Source: Nitrospira_D sp019636945 (GTDB lineage Bacteria > Nitrospirota > Nitrospiria > Nitrospirales > Nitrospiraceae). Taken from it: 64,000 nt of DNA. Positions 43,804 through 52,919 of the stretch are shown here, in pieces. The number at the start of each line of letters is the position of its first letter. Position 1 is the first letter of the stretch. The notes under the pieces were generated by a model that ran no database searches, was not told where the DNA came from, and worked only from the letters and a program-made list of their open reading frames with translations. The stretch is taken from assembly GCF_047338595.1 (NCBI RefSeq), contig NZ_JBLFBO010000001.1:310001-374000 (forward strand), given 5' to 3'. The position numbers and the translations under genes are program-made.

Positions 43804-46101
43804 ATGGCAGCCGGTCTTTTCCTGGGAATCTTGCTTCTCCTGAGTCTCTCCCTCTGGCGTGTTCTTCGACTCCAGCGTGAGAATCGCCTGAAAGCCCAGG
43901 TCATTGAGGCGACGACGTGTGGTGTCCTCGTAACCGATGCCACGCTCCCGCATCATCCTATCCGCCAGGTGAATGGAGCCTTCCTTGCATTGACCGGCTA
44001 TGCGGAACATGAAGTCCTGGGTCAAACCACTACGATTCTAAGTGGACCCGATACCGATCGTGCATCCATGGAAAAGCTCGAGTTGGCCCTTCAGGATGGG
44101 TGGGCTTGCCGAGCCTGTGTCCGCCATCATCGAAAGGACGGCACGTCATTTTGGAATGAGGTGACGCTTTCTCCGATCAAGGACCGGGCTGGGCGACTGA
44201 TCACGGTCATTTGGATCATGCGAGATATCTCACATGTTCGAGCGTTGGAAACCGATCGTAGCGGGAGACCGTCACCCACCGTGTTGTGCGAGTCTGTCTC
44301 GGAAGGAATGGTGGTGACGACGGACGGAGATGTTGTGTACGTGAACATGGCTGGGTTAAGAATCCTCGGAGCGAGTTCCGAATATCAAGTGCTCGGCCAT
44401 ACATTCTTGGACTTCGTTCATCGGGATTTCCAAGAACGTGTTCGAGAACAGCTCACCCAAACATCACCTGATTCAGAGCATCGATGGGAAACCAGAGTCC
44501 TGCATCGAGATGGACGTACCGTTGCTATCGAAGTATCGACGACTCCGATCGTGTGGGAGGCGCAGGAATCGCTTCTGATCTGTTTTTCAGACCGGTTGTA
44601 TGCGAATCGCACGGGAGACAATATCGCCCAAGGTTTCCATGATCTCCGCCCTTCAGAGCCCATGATGGATATGAACAGTTGGGCCTGGGACGTCTCGCAC
44701 GATACAGAACTATGGTCGGCCGAACAGTACCGGATTTTGGGATACGAGCCAGGGTCAGTGCCGCCCACCTATGAGACCTTCAAAAAAGCGGTTCATCCGG
44801 GGGATCGTGATCGCGTTCTCACCTTGTTCGAAGAGACGTTTACCTCCGACCGGCCATACGATATCGACTGTCGGATCATTCAACCGTCCGGCGTGGTACG
44901 GTTTGTCCGTTGCCGGGGCGTCCTCATGCGTGGACTCCAGGATCAGCCGATTCGGATGTCAGGAACCATCGAAGACATTACCGATTACAAGCTCATGGCG
45001 ACGTTGGCGGAGGAACGAGTGCTTCAGCTCAAGGTGGTTTTGGATGCCTCTACCATTGGGATGGTCCTGGTGAGTCGGGAAGGAACGATCTCTCTTGCCA
45101 ATGGGAAGATTGAACAGATGTTCGGGTATGTGTACGGGGAACTGGTCGGCCGTCCTGTTGATTCCCTATTTCAGATCCCCGATCGTGCACAGTATGCTTG
45201 TGAATCTCGGGATATCTTGTCGACTTCGGCAGACGGCCTTTCACGAACCGATGTGGAATTGTCTAGTTTGAGGAAGGATGGTTCTGTATTCCCCTCCAAG
45301 ATCAGCTTGTACCCGATTGCCCTCTCCTCGGGGCCGTCACTCCTGGTTACCATTGTGGACATCACGACTTCCCGTCACGCTGATCAAACGTTCCGGGATG
45401 ATCAGATGCGTTTGGATCTTGCCGTACAGGCTGGACATATCGGGATCTTTGAATATGACCATAAAGGAGATACTGTCTGGTGGTCTCCGATCCTACGGAC
45501 CATCCATGGCATCGGGATGGAAGAACCGGTTTCTCTGGAGAGGTATCTGCAGCTGGTCCATCCCTCTGATCGAGAGATGGTAAAGGTGATGGCCCGATCC
45601 ATCAAAAACGCCCGTGAGGATCGGATCTTCGAGGTGACCTATCGCATTGTTCGGCCAGATGAAGCCATTCGCACGATCAGTCTCTGTTACATGACCTGGT
45701 TTGACCATGAACATCTATCAGCTCAACCTCGCCAGACCGTCGGGATGCTCGTCGATGTCACGGATCGGACGGCTCCTCTGACTCATACGGCACCTCTCTC
45801 CACGATGGAATCACCTCGGTCCATCCCTCGTAGCGTCTTGCATGAGTTCAACAACCGTCTTACCGCAGTGCTTGGTTTCAGTGAGCTGGCTCTTTCGCTG
45901 ATTCCCACAGACAGCAAGGCCCATCGCCATCTTCAGCAAGTGATTGCAGCCGGTCGAAACGCTCGTGAGCTGGCTCAAACCATTCGCCGCGCGTCGGATC
46001 ACGCCGCTTCCTATCAAGAACCCATTCCGCCTCCACAGTCCGGATCGGATCCATCGGCCTCACAGACTGAGGTGCCGGATGTTGTTGGTCCTCATCGTTG
46101 A
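43804..46101 (+). CDS. Multi-PAS sensor protein with a DHp domain but no ATPase domain
   Basis: A 765-residue protein. One N-terminal membrane helix (AAGLFLGILLLLSLSLW) and a short helical linker lead to five PAS domains (about 35-150, 162-265, 290-400, 405-530, 540-660). A dimerisation/phospho-acceptor segment with His680 in LHEFNNRLTAVLGFSEL follows, of the HDFNN type seen in hybrid kinases. After about residue 742 only a Pro/Ser-rich tail remains: the HATPase_c domain is missing. GGGAGGTGG at 43788-43796 supports the start. A broken receiver gene begins inside its last codons. It cannot autophosphorylate alone and could act only with another kinase, or it may be a decaying remnant. Confidence 0.85.
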   Translation: MAAGLFLGILLLLSLSLWRVLRLQRENRLKAQVIEATTCGVLVTDATLPHHPIRQVNGAFLALTGYAEHEVLGQTTTILSGPDTDRASMEKLELALQDGWACRACVRHHRKDGTSFWNEVTLSPIKDRAGRLITVIWIMRDISHVRALETDRSGRPSPTVLCESVSEGMVVTTDGDVVYVNMAGLRILGASSEYQVLGHTFLDFVHRDFQERVREQLTQTSPDSEHRWETRVLHRDGRTVAIEVSTTPIVWEAQESLLICFSDRLYANRTGDNIAQGFHDLRPSEPMMDMNSWAWDVSHDTELWSAEQYRILGYEPGSVPPTYETFKKAVHPGDRDRVLTLFEETFTSDRPYDIDCRIIQPSGVVRFVRCRGVLMRGLQDQPIRMSGTIEDITDYKLMATLAEERVLQLKVVLDASTIGMVLVSREGTISLANGKIEQMFGYVYGELVGRPVDSLFQIPDRAQYACESRDILSTSADGLSRTDVELSSLRKDGSVFPSKISLYPIALSSGPSLLVTIVDITTSRHADQTFRDDQMRLDLAVQAGHIGIFEYDHKGDTVWWSPILRTIHGIGMEEPVSLERYLQLVHPSDREMVKVMARSIKNAREDRIFEVTYRIVRPDEAIRTISLCYMTWFDHEHLSAQPRQTVGMLVDVTDRTAPLTHTAPLSTMESPRSIPRSVLHEFNNRLTAVLGFSELALSLIPTDSKAHRHLQQVIAAGRNARELAQTIRRASDHAASYQEPIPPPQSGSDPSASQTEVPDVVGPHR

Positions 46102-46446
46102 CGATCAAGTCCAAATCGGTCAGTTGATACGTGACGCCTTGGAGGGGGCGGGGTATCATGTCGAAAGGCTCGTGACGGAAAAGCGGGACTTGAGCGCGAC
46201 CGCGAACCATCCGCCGACCTTGTCCATATGGCTATCCTTATGCCGGATCAGGACGGATTGGGGCCATTATGGCGTTCCGGCGTGAGTTTCCAGATTCTCG
46301 GATCATTGCCATGACCGGAGGAATCGATGGAATCGGCGTTCCTAATTTTTGGATGTTGCAGCCATGTTAGGAGCAAGGCAGACACTTCAAAAGCCCTTTG
46401 AACTTCAGGCTCTCTTCGACGCCGTCGCTGTCGAAGTGATGAGCTA
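46079..46446 (+). pseudogene. Frameshifted CheY-like receiver domain
   Basis: Reading starts at ATG 46079 with LLVLIVDDQVQIGQLIRDALEGAGYHVE, a receiver N-terminus. The phospho-acceptor strand (DLVHMAILMPDQDGLG) appears in a second frame from 46216. AIMAFRREFPDSRIIAMTGG appears in a third frame from 46265. LDVAAMLGARQTLQKPFELQALFDAV is back in the first frame from 46349 to the stop at 46446. Each switch equals a net loss of one base (or gain of two). It overlaps the end of the ATPase-less sensor by 23 bp, in the place where a hybrid kinase would carry its receiver. Confidence 0.75.
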
Positions 46447-46537
46447 AGCAGCCCTTCAGTGCGCTCTTTTTCTTTACATTGACATCTTCCGGCAATCCCG
46501 TCAGACTCTGGCCCCGTCCCGTGTGTGGTTCATATCC

Positions 46538-46948
46538 ATGAGACTACTGAATTGCCTTTTGGGGATCCTCGTAGCCGTTGTCGGATTCTGGCTGATCTGG
46601 GGAACCCTTGCTCCGGTCGTTGTTCTCGGGTGGGCCTTCGTTGTGGGGATCTTCCTTTGGCTGAAGCCAGAGTCGATTACCGAGATTTGGGCATGGGCGA
46701 CGTTGTTGCTCGGGCTGGAAAGCTTTGCATGGCCGGTGGTGTTGATGATTCAGCTCAAGGGCCCGTCGGAATCGCTCCCTGAGGCCGAGATGGGAACAAT
46801 CCTTTCAGCGGTTGTGCTGGGTCTGTTCGCTTCCGTATTTTGGATTTCGTTTTCTTATGGTCTGTTCAAACGGGCGTGGCGAACAGACCAGCCCTTGTCC
46901 GACGATGAGCCAACCAGGACGTCTATATCTCCCTCGAGGAACAGCTAA
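46538..46948 (+). CDS. Small integral membrane protein of unknown function
   Basis: A 136-residue protein with four predicted transmembrane helices, starting MRLLNCLLGILVAVVGFWLIWG and including VVLGWAFVVGIFLWL, WATLLLGLESFAWPVVLMI and LSAVVLGLFASVFWISF. A short polar C-terminal tail follows. I do not recognise the family. The ribosome-binding site is weak, and an in-frame ATG 15 bases upstream is an alternative start. It is convergent with priA, whose stop lies 12 bp beyond. Confidence 0.65.
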   Translation: MRLLNCLLGILVAVVGFWLIWGTLAPVVVLGWAFVVGIFLWLKPESITEIWAWATLLLGLESFAWPVVLMIQLKGPSESLPEAEMGTILSAVVLGLFASVFWISFSYGLFKRAWRTDQPLSDDEPTRTSISPSRNS

Positions 46949-46959
46949 GTCGTGTAACG

Positions 46960-49206
46960 TTATCCGCTCTCGACCGGGTCCATATCGACGACGAATTTGA
47001 TTTGCTTCTGTCGGTATTGCCTTTCCATACTCTCAACCGAATCCCGGAGACGACGTGTGAGGATATCGGGATCGGTTCCCTTTACCAGGAGACGACGGCG
47101 ATGCTGGCCTCGTGGTTGTCTTCCCAGTGATGGTACGGGTCCAAGTACCACAATATTATGATGTTCTTCGGCGGATGGTGGTTGCTGAAGGGTTGCGCCC
47201 CAGCGAATGGCAGCCTCTTCGACAAGGGCCGTATTGTGTCCGGCGACAGTGAGATCAGCTAGGTGGCACAGCGGTGGATAATTGAGAAGCCGCCGCGCAG
47301 TCAATTCCTCCTCGTAGAACTGATGGGGATCTCCGAATAAGAGAGCTTGTACGGCGTGGTGGGACGGGAGGCGAGTCTGTAGGATGACTCGCCCTCCAGT
47401 GGATGCGGGGTACGCCGAGCTTGCTGCATCAACAAGGAGTTGGTATGTCCGCTCCGCAGCTCGAAAATCCGAGACATGCAAACCGGAATCTGCCTGAAGG
47501 ATCCCAACCAGATGGTGCTGTGGGAGTGGCTCACGGGTGAACAGTGCTTGGGTCCCTATCAGAATGTCGTAAGATTTTGATCTGGCACGCTCCCACAGTG
47601 ATCGGGCGGTGGCTGGATGGCGCAGCGTGTCACTGTCCAGGCGTACAATCGTGGTATGAGGAAACAAGCGATGCGTTTCAGTTTCGACCTGTTCGGTGCC
47701 CTCACCAACGAGGCTCATGTGGGTTGCGTGACAGAGGGGACAGTCGTCAGGCAATTGCTCTGTAACTCCGCAGTACCGACAAGTCAGACTGCCGACGTCT
47801 CGATAGTAGGGGAGTGCGACCATACAGGAAGGACAACGAGGTACCCAGCCACAGTCTCGACAGATCAGCGTTCGGGCGTACCCTCTCCTATTGAGAAATA
47901 ACAGAATCTTTCCCTTGCACTCGAGTACTTCACGCATGGCAGAACGAAGGTTCTGACTCAGTAGGGTTCCTCTCCGTTCCTTAGTGAGATCAACCAGCTC
48001 GATCTTGGGCTGAAGATTCACGTCCTGCTGGATGCGTTGAATATCGGCTTCGGGATCGAAATTCGATTCCATCGATGGGTGTTCCGAAGCAAGTATTACG
48101 ACGGCGCGATCTTGTTCCGCTCGTAGGCAGGCCGCGTCTCTGGCGTGATACCGAGGCTCTTTGGGTTCCTTGAGGGCTGAGTCCTCTTCTCCTTCAACCC
48201 AGATGAGCCCGACTGCATCGAGCTGAGCAAAGACAGCTGAACGGGTTCCTACGATTACAGTCGGAGTCGAGCCTTGATGATGCTTACATCGTTGAGGAGA
48301 GCTGGGCGGCTGGATGAAGACGATCTGTAGTCCGGTGAGTGGTGCGAGCACGTGTGTCAGCCAACGTGCTTTGGCCGTCTCCCCGCATACCACAATCGTT
48401 GATTTGTTGCGTGCATGCGCCTGACGAATGGCCTCCGCAAGTCGTGCGATGCGGTGTTGCCATGGAGCGTGAAGAACGATTTTCTTCGTGTGGTCGGCCT
48501 GAAAGCACTGGTGAAGATGAGTGCGCCAGGCAGGGTCTATCTCGGGGAGCTGGTCGGCGTCGATCACTGCGTGATGCAATGTCTGTTGCCCATCTGGCTC
48601 AGTCAGGGGAGTGCGCCGTCGCTTGCGAGCCGGGATACGGGTGATCCAGGAGCGTTCGATGAGGGTGTCAATCACCTGCGAGGCATGATTACGTGGGGTT
48701 GGGTGGAGCGTGGATGACAAGATTCCGGAAACCCGGTGGGCAATTCGTTGAAGAATTGGCCGCAGGGAGTCCGGGCAAGTACCCATTTCCAATGCCATAC
48801 GGCCGAGTTGAGTGGCTTTCAGGCGTGTGGAGGAAGCAGGTGTTGGAGGATAGAGCAATCGAAGGCATTGGCCCCAGGGGGCCACATAGTACTGTGCAAT
48901 TTTGTGAGAGAGTTTAAGCAGAGTGGGGGAGATTGTCGAACTGTGCTCATTTTCAACCAGAGCAAGAATAGTCTTTAGGGACGTAGACATCATCTCGGGT
49001 GCCAGGTGGGAGTTGATGGAAACCACGACCCCCTCCAGGACGGATCGGCCGAATGGCACCTTGACGAGGCTGCCAGTCTGAAGACGTTGCGTGATGGAGG
49101 CGGGAATGAGATAGGTGAACGTCTTGGTGATATGACGTGGAATCAGTACATCCGCAAACAGAGCCTCTGTTTGCGGCGGCGAGACCGAGACACCCTGGAG
49201 AGCCAT
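46960..49206 (-). CDS. priA: PriA-type primosomal protein with degenerate helicase motifs
   Basis: Homologue of the replication-restart protein PriA, 748 residues, near normal length. The N-terminal DNA-binding domain (about 15-110) and winged-helix region are present. All eight zinc-ligand cysteines are kept (C449, C452, C458, C461, C476, C479, C489, C492). The helicase core is damaged. The Walker A site (about 244-255) reads IVLHAPWQHRIA with no GKT. The DEEH box reads VEGEED (337-342). The GRAGR motif VI is replaced by AASSAYPAST (593-602). PRYHARDAACLRAEQ and DFRAAERTYQLL are intact, which confirms the family. The reading frame is uninterrupted, so an ATPase-independent role is more likely than a pseudogene. 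Confidence 0.88.
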   Translation of the reverse strand: MALQGVSVSPPQTEALFADVLIPRHITKTFTYLIPASITQRLQTGSLVKVPFGRSVLEGVVVSINSHLAPEMMSTSLKTILALVENEHSSTISPTLLKLSHKIAQYYVAPWGQCLRLLYPPTPASSTRLKATQLGRMALEMGTCPDSLRPILQRIAHRVSGILSSTLHPTPRNHASQVIDTLIERSWITRIPARKRRRTPLTEPDGQQTLHHAVIDADQLPEIDPAWRTHLHQCFQADHTKKIVLHAPWQHRIARLAEAIRQAHARNKSTIVVCGETAKARWLTHVLAPLTGLQIVFIQPPSSPQRCKHHQGSTPTVIVGTRSAVFAQLDAVGLIWVEGEEDSALKEPKEPRYHARDAACLRAEQDRAVVILASEHPSMESNFDPEADIQRIQQDVNLQPKIELVDLTKERRGTLLSQNLRSAMREVLECKGKILLFLNRRGYARTLICRDCGWVPRCPSCMVALPYYRDVGSLTCRYCGVTEQLPDDCPLCHATHMSLVGEGTEQVETETHRLFPHTTIVRLDSDTLRHPATARSLWERARSKSYDILIGTQALFTREPLPQHHLVGILQADSGLHVSDFRAAERTYQLLVDAASSAYPASTGGRVILQTRLPSHHAVQALLFGDPHQFYEEELTARRLLNYPPLCHLADLTVAGHNTALVEEAAIRWGATLQQPPSAEEHHNIVVLGPVPSLGRQPRGQHRRRLLVKGTDPDILTRRLRDSVESMERQYRQKQIKFVVDMDPVESG

Positions 49207-49330
49207 ACGGCATTCTAACAGTATGGAATCATGAAGGACACCGGATGTGTCGCCTATTGAGAGGAAGATGGGTTAGCAGCAGGGATTCGCATATCAAGAG
49301 TTATCGGGAGTCTCTCTTTTTCGCGGGATC

Positions 49331-50899
49331 CTATTCCGTCGAAGTTCCGTTTGCTGGTTGTTGCTGAGGAGCATCTGGTTTGTTCGGCTCTATCTGCATG
49401 GAAGGACCTCCGGTAGTGGGAGTATCAATACGGCTGCTGGTTTCAGCCTGGGAAGTCTGCAAAGAATCTTCGACAGGCAAAGTTCCAGGGGCAATTGGGC
49501 TTCTTGTATCCGAAGTAGGGAGAGTGGTGCTCGGTTGACCGGCAGTTCCATGTGTACTCAAATTGGAAGCATTCGTGTTCAAGGTGTGTCCATGAGGGGG
49601 CTCTTCAGAAACCTCGGTCTCGGCAGGATACATCACGATCTCCACTCGGCGATTCTTCTTGCGGTCCTCTTCCACCTCATTCGACGCGGTTGGCTTGCTG
49701 TCCCCGAGGGCGATGGCTGTGAGTCTGGCTGGGTCAACACCGCCTTTCTCAACAAGATAGCGAAGAACACCGTTTGCACGGACCTTGGATAATTCCCAAT
49801 TGCTCGGATAACGAGCCTTAAGGGAAGGACCGATTTCGACGTTATCGGTATGACCTTCAATGCGAATCAATCGGGTATCGCCGCTGGTGCGGAGATATTC
49901 AATGAACTGATCGAGTACGGGATAATTCTCAGGCTTGATCGCGGCATCTCCTGATTCATAACGCAAGAACTTGGCCAACTCGCCTAGGTTCAGGCGGCTT
50001 TGTCCGGAGGCGTCGTGTACTTTCAGCTTGCTGGTAACCACATCGGCAGTTGGTCCAACCGGCGATGAATTGCTCTGGTCCACCGATGCATGTGTGAGTG
50101 CGACAACAGGATGAGTGGAGGTCTCAGGAATTCCGACGAATTTGAACCGATCTCCCTTGATCACACGGGTATTTGCCCTCAGAACTTTGGCAACGGCTGT
50201 GCTCGCCTCCGTGGAGAGCACTTTAAGCTGCCCGATTTTGCGGGGCGGTAGCCCAACACTATGACGGTGAATATCGAGGAGATCCCCTGTTTTCAGTCCA
50301 TCCTCTCTTCCACGATCGATGTAGACAACATTGGATTGTGAAACCAATGTCATCGTGCGGTCGGCCTGAAGCTCAATAATCATCCCTTCAAGGTCGGCCA
50401 CGTTCGTGGCCGTACTGGTATTAGTATCCAGGGCTGGATCTCTAAATCGCGCGACAGGATCTCCGGGGGAAACCGGTCCATAATTTACCACGATTTCCGC
50501 CGTTGTGAGGGCGTGGTCGGCAGCCGTCACCCTCACGACTGCTGAACGGTTCACCACAAACCCAAGGTATTCTCGAGTGACCGGGTGAAATACCTTTCGC
50601 ACCCGTCGGTACACGGTAAAGAGATCTCCGGATGCCACATCCGCAGGGTTATCCAGTTTGAGATAAAGAGAGTCTCCCTTTCCTAAGAGCATTCGATTCC
50701 CTGATGATTGATTGTCACCGGTGATTAAATTCACGGTTCCATCGATTGGGGAGGTTTTCTCGATCATTCCACTGGCGAAAGCAAGCCCTCCGTCTAGTAT
50801 TCGTACAGAATCGAGGTTTGAGACCTGGGCGAAAGCTTGATGAGAGGAGAGACTCATTCCCGAACACAGAACGAGGAAGAGGGAGATCGTGATTTTCAT
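49331..50899 (-). CDS. OmpA-family peptidoglycan-binding envelope protein
   Basis: A 522-residue exported protein with a signal peptide (ITISLFLVLCSGMSLSSHQAFA). The middle part (about 30-285) is beta-rich, with repeated segments around GDLFTVYRR and GDLLDIHRHSVG that look like duplicated domains. An OmpA C-terminal domain (about 315-425) contains IRIEGHTDNVEIGP and the NWELSKVRANGVLRYL segment that contacts diaminopimelate. A low-complexity Thr/Ser/Pro tail of ~90 residues ends the protein. It probably anchors an outer-membrane or periplasmic complex to peptidoglycan. It has its own promoter at 50938-50965. Confidence 0.87.
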   Translation of the reverse strand: MKITISLFLVLCSGMSLSSHQAFAQVSNLDSVRILDGGLAFASGMIEKTSPIDGTVNLITGDNQSSGNRMLLGKGDSLYLKLDNPADVASGDLFTVYRRVRKVFHPVTREYLGFVVNRSAVVRVTAADHALTTAEIVVNYGPVSPGDPVARFRDPALDTNTSTATNVADLEGMIIELQADRTMTLVSQSNVVYIDRGREDGLKTGDLLDIHRHSVGLPPRKIGQLKVLSTEASTAVAKVLRANTRVIKGDRFKFVGIPETSTHPVVALTHASVDQSNSSPVGPTADVVTSKLKVHDASGQSRLNLGELAKFLRYESGDAAIKPENYPVLDQFIEYLRTSGDTRLIRIEGHTDNVEIGPSLKARYPSNWELSKVRANGVLRYLVEKGGVDPARLTAIALGDSKPTASNEVEEDRKKNRRVEIVMYPAETEVSEEPPHGHTLNTNASNLSTHGTAGQPSTTLPTSDTRSPIAPGTLPVEDSLQTSQAETSSRIDTPTTGGPSMQIEPNKPDAPQQQPANGTSTE

Positions 50900-50937
50900 A
50901 AATGGAGTCCTTAATTAAGGCAAAGATCGCTTAAAAG

Positions 50938-50965
50938 ACCATAGCAAACAACGCTCTCTTGTCAA
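50938..50965 (-). promoter_or_regulatory. Promoter for the OmpA-family gene
   Basis: Minus strand: -35 TTGACA (50960-50965), 16 bp, -10 TATGGT (50938-50943) with an extended TGC. The predicted +1 is about 50931, a 31-base leader. Confidence 0.65.
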
Positions 50966-51392
50966 GAATTTGAACTGAATGTGTAAGGGGGTTTGACCGA
51001 CATTTCTTTCAGATGGTAACCTATTGCGCATGCGAGGTCCGTACACTCTCTCAAGTCGTTTAGTGCGTAGCAGCATGGAGTCCGAGAAGGCGGCCGACGG
51101 GTATCTCCTCATCCTTGATGAGCTTCCTACGAAGGTCCGAATCGAAACCCAAATTCATCGGCGACGAACCGTTAAGGCGTTTTCTCCCCTGACTCTAGAA
51201 TGGGAGCAGGCGAGGCCTGCTCATACTGCGCAGCGCACAACTCAGAACGGTTGTAGGTGACTAATTTGTCCCATCATGGTGGTGCGCATAAATTTCTAAC
51301 CTCTCAATAGTCAATCGATTTTTCACCATCCTCCTCCTCACTTAAGAGTTTGTAGGGCTTTCGGGTGATCGGGACTTAGGTCCTTTGTTCTC
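50966..51392. other. Gene-free region before the nuo operon
   Basis: About 430 bp. A promoter-like pair, TTGACC (50993-50998) and TAACCT (51017-51022) with 18-bp spacing, points toward nuo. The only open frame after it (about 60-78 codons, from 51024 or 51075) has no ribosome-binding site or recognisable motif. A short RNA or an extra upstream nuo promoter is possible. Confidence 0.4.
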
Positions 51393-51422
51393 TTGCTATC
51401 CCAAATAATGGCGAACTAATAT
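51393..51422 (+). promoter_or_regulatory. Candidate promoter of the nuo operon
   Basis: -35 TTGCTA (51393-51398), 18 bp, -10 TAATAT (51417-51422). The predicted +1 is about 51429, a ~51-base leader before the nuoA ATG. Confidence 0.6.
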
Positions 51423-51479
51423 TTCACCCTTTGCGCCTGGAATAGTCTTTCAGGTCAATGCTTTGTAAGAGAAAATCGT

Positions 51480-51863
51480 ATGAGCGGATCAGAGGCTCTT
51501 CTTGTATATCTGACCAAGTATTTCCCGATTTTTCTCTTTATTTTTACGGGGTTAATCTTGGGAATGCTGACGCTCTTGGTCAGCTACTTTGTACAACCCA
51601 GATACCCTGAGCCTGAAAAGTTATCGACTTATGAATGTGGAGCCGAGCCTTTCTCGGACGCCCGTATGCCGTTCCCTGTCAGGTATTACATTTTTGCGAT
51701 GTTGTTCGTTATCTTCGACATCGAGGTCATTTTTCTCTATCCATGGGCGGTTGTATTTACCAAAATCGGGATAGTCGGATTGATCGAGATGCTGATCTTT
51801 ATCGGGTTGTTTGTCGTGGCCTACGTGTATGCCTGGCGCAAAGGCGCTCTGGAGTGGGATTGA
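51480..51863 (+). CDS. nuoA: NADH-quinone oxidoreductase subunit A
   Basis: Small membrane subunit of complex I at the junction of peripheral and membrane arms. It has 127 residues and three transmembrane helices. The conserved YECGAEPF loop and the VRYYIFAMLFVIFDIEVIFLYPWA stretch with its acidic residues are present. It is the first gene of the operon, and nuoB starts 7 bp after its stop. Confidence 0.97.
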   Translation: MSGSEALLVYLTKYFPIFLFIFTGLILGMLTLLVSYFVQPRYPEPEKLSTYECGAEPFSDARMPFPVRYYIFAMLFVIFDIEVIFLYPWAVVFTKIGIVGLIEMLIFIGLFVVAYVYAWRKGALEWD

Positions 51864-51870
51864 GGAATCT

Positions 51871-52398
51871 ATGGGACTGATCCAGCTGGGACGTCACGAT
51901 AAAGATGGGGCTCCGGACGTCATTACCGGATCTCTTGAAAAGGCCGTAAACTGGGCCAGAAAAGGCTCACTATGGCCGATGACCTTTGGGCTTGCCTGCT
52001 GTGCCATCGAAATGATGGCCGCTGTCTCCTCACGCTACGATATGGATCGCTTTGGAGCTGGAGTGTTTCGGGGGTCGCCACGGCAATCAGACTTGATGAT
52101 TGTGGCAGGAACGGTTTGCCGTCGGATGGCACCGGTCATCCGAAAAATCTACGATCAAATGCCGGAGCCGAAGTACGTGATTGCGATGGGCTCTTGTGCA
52201 ACGTCTGGGAATATCTACGATAGCTATTCTGTCGTACAGGGTGTCGACCGCTTTATCCCGGTTGATATTTATGTGCCTGGTTGTCCCCCAACCCCAGAAG
52301 CTCTCTTGGACGGTATCCTCAAGCTGCAGGAGCGCATCATGCAAAAACGGGTGTTTGTAGCTCAGCCTGATCAGGTGAAAGCAAATTTGAAGGTCTGA
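51871..52398 (+). CDS. nuoB: NADH-quinone oxidoreductase subunit B
   Basis: Peripheral-arm subunit that binds the terminal iron-sulfur cluster N2, 175 residues. The ligands are visible: the tandem cysteines in LACCAIEM, one in MGSCATSGN and one in PGCPPTPE. An additional cysteine appears in GTVCRRMAP, where most homologues have Thr. An upstream in-frame ATG at 51811 lies inside nuoA and is not used. Confidence 0.97.
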   Translation: MGLIQLGRHDKDGAPDVITGSLEKAVNWARKGSLWPMTFGLACCAIEMMAAVSSRYDMDRFGAGVFRGSPRQSDLMIVAGTVCRRMAPVIRKIYDQMPEPKYVIAMGSCATSGNIYDSYSVVQGVDRFIPVDIYVPGCPPTPEALLDGILKLQERIMQKRVFVAQPDQVKANLKV

Positions 52399-52407
52399 CG
52401 CACGGTC

Positions 52408-52905
52408 ATGCATCTTCTCTTACTGCGGATTCAGCATACGTTTTCGGTTGGTGTCACCAACGTCAGTGAATGGCGTGGTGATGTGTCTGTGACGGTTACT
52501 CGTGACAAGCTTCGCGAGGTCGCCCAATTCCTCCGCGATGATCCTGGGATGGATTTTGACTATATCGTCCATGTGAGCTCTGTGGATTGGCCTGATGACG
52601 AAGAGCGATTTGAGGTGGTCTGGGAGTTCTATTCGATTCGAAAACGTCAGCGGATTAGGCTGAAGACGCGGGTGCCTGAGAGTGACTGCGTGGTGGATTC
52701 TTTGACGGATCTCTGGAAGGGGGCGGACTTCATGGAGCGCGAAGTCTACGATATGATGGGGATCCGTTTCCGGAACCATCCTGATCTCCGCCGCATTCTC
52801 ATGCCGGATGACTATACCGAGGGGTATCCCCTGAGAAAAGATTTTCCGTTGCGTGGCAAAGGCTGGCGAGACACATTCGATTTTTTGGATGAAGTCCCTC
52901 GATAG
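52408..52905 (+). CDS. nuoC: NADH-quinone oxidoreductase subunit C
   Basis: Peripheral-arm 30-kDa-type subunit, 165 residues. The family signature DLWKGADFMEREVYDMMGIRF and the RRILMPDDYTEGYPLRKDFPL segment are present. It is separate from nuoD, unlike the fused nuoCD of E. coli. Confidence 0.96.
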   Translation: MHLLLLRIQHTFSVGVTNVSEWRGDVSVTVTRDKLREVAQFLRDDPGMDFDYIVHVSSVDWPDDEERFEVVWEFYSIRKRQRIRLKTRVPESDCVVDSLTDLWKGADFMEREVYDMMGIRFRNHPDLRRILMPDDYTEGYPLRKDFPLRGKGWRDTFDFLDEVPR

Positions 52906-52919
52906 GATGTTCGACCGGT

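Noticed and set aside
43900..44250. First PAS of the third sensor as a LOV photoreceptor
   Set aside because: The segment RHHRKDGTSFWNEVTLSPIKD is LOV-like, but the flavin-binding cysteine motif (NCRFLQ type) is replaced by GQTTTILSG.
46079..46446. Frameshifts in the receiver as sequencing error only
   Set aside because: Three shifts within about 140 bp while neighbouring 6.3-kb and 2.3-kb frames are intact makes gene decay the better explanation, although read support should be checked.
33071..46500. The kinase block next to tRNA-Leu as a genomic island
   Set aside because: No integrase, no duplicated tRNA 3' end and no obvious change of base composition were found. A tRNA neighbour alone is weak evidence.
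51024..51260. Small open frame before the nuo operon as a gene
   Set aside because: No ribosome-binding site, arginine-rich low-quality composition and no recognisable motif.
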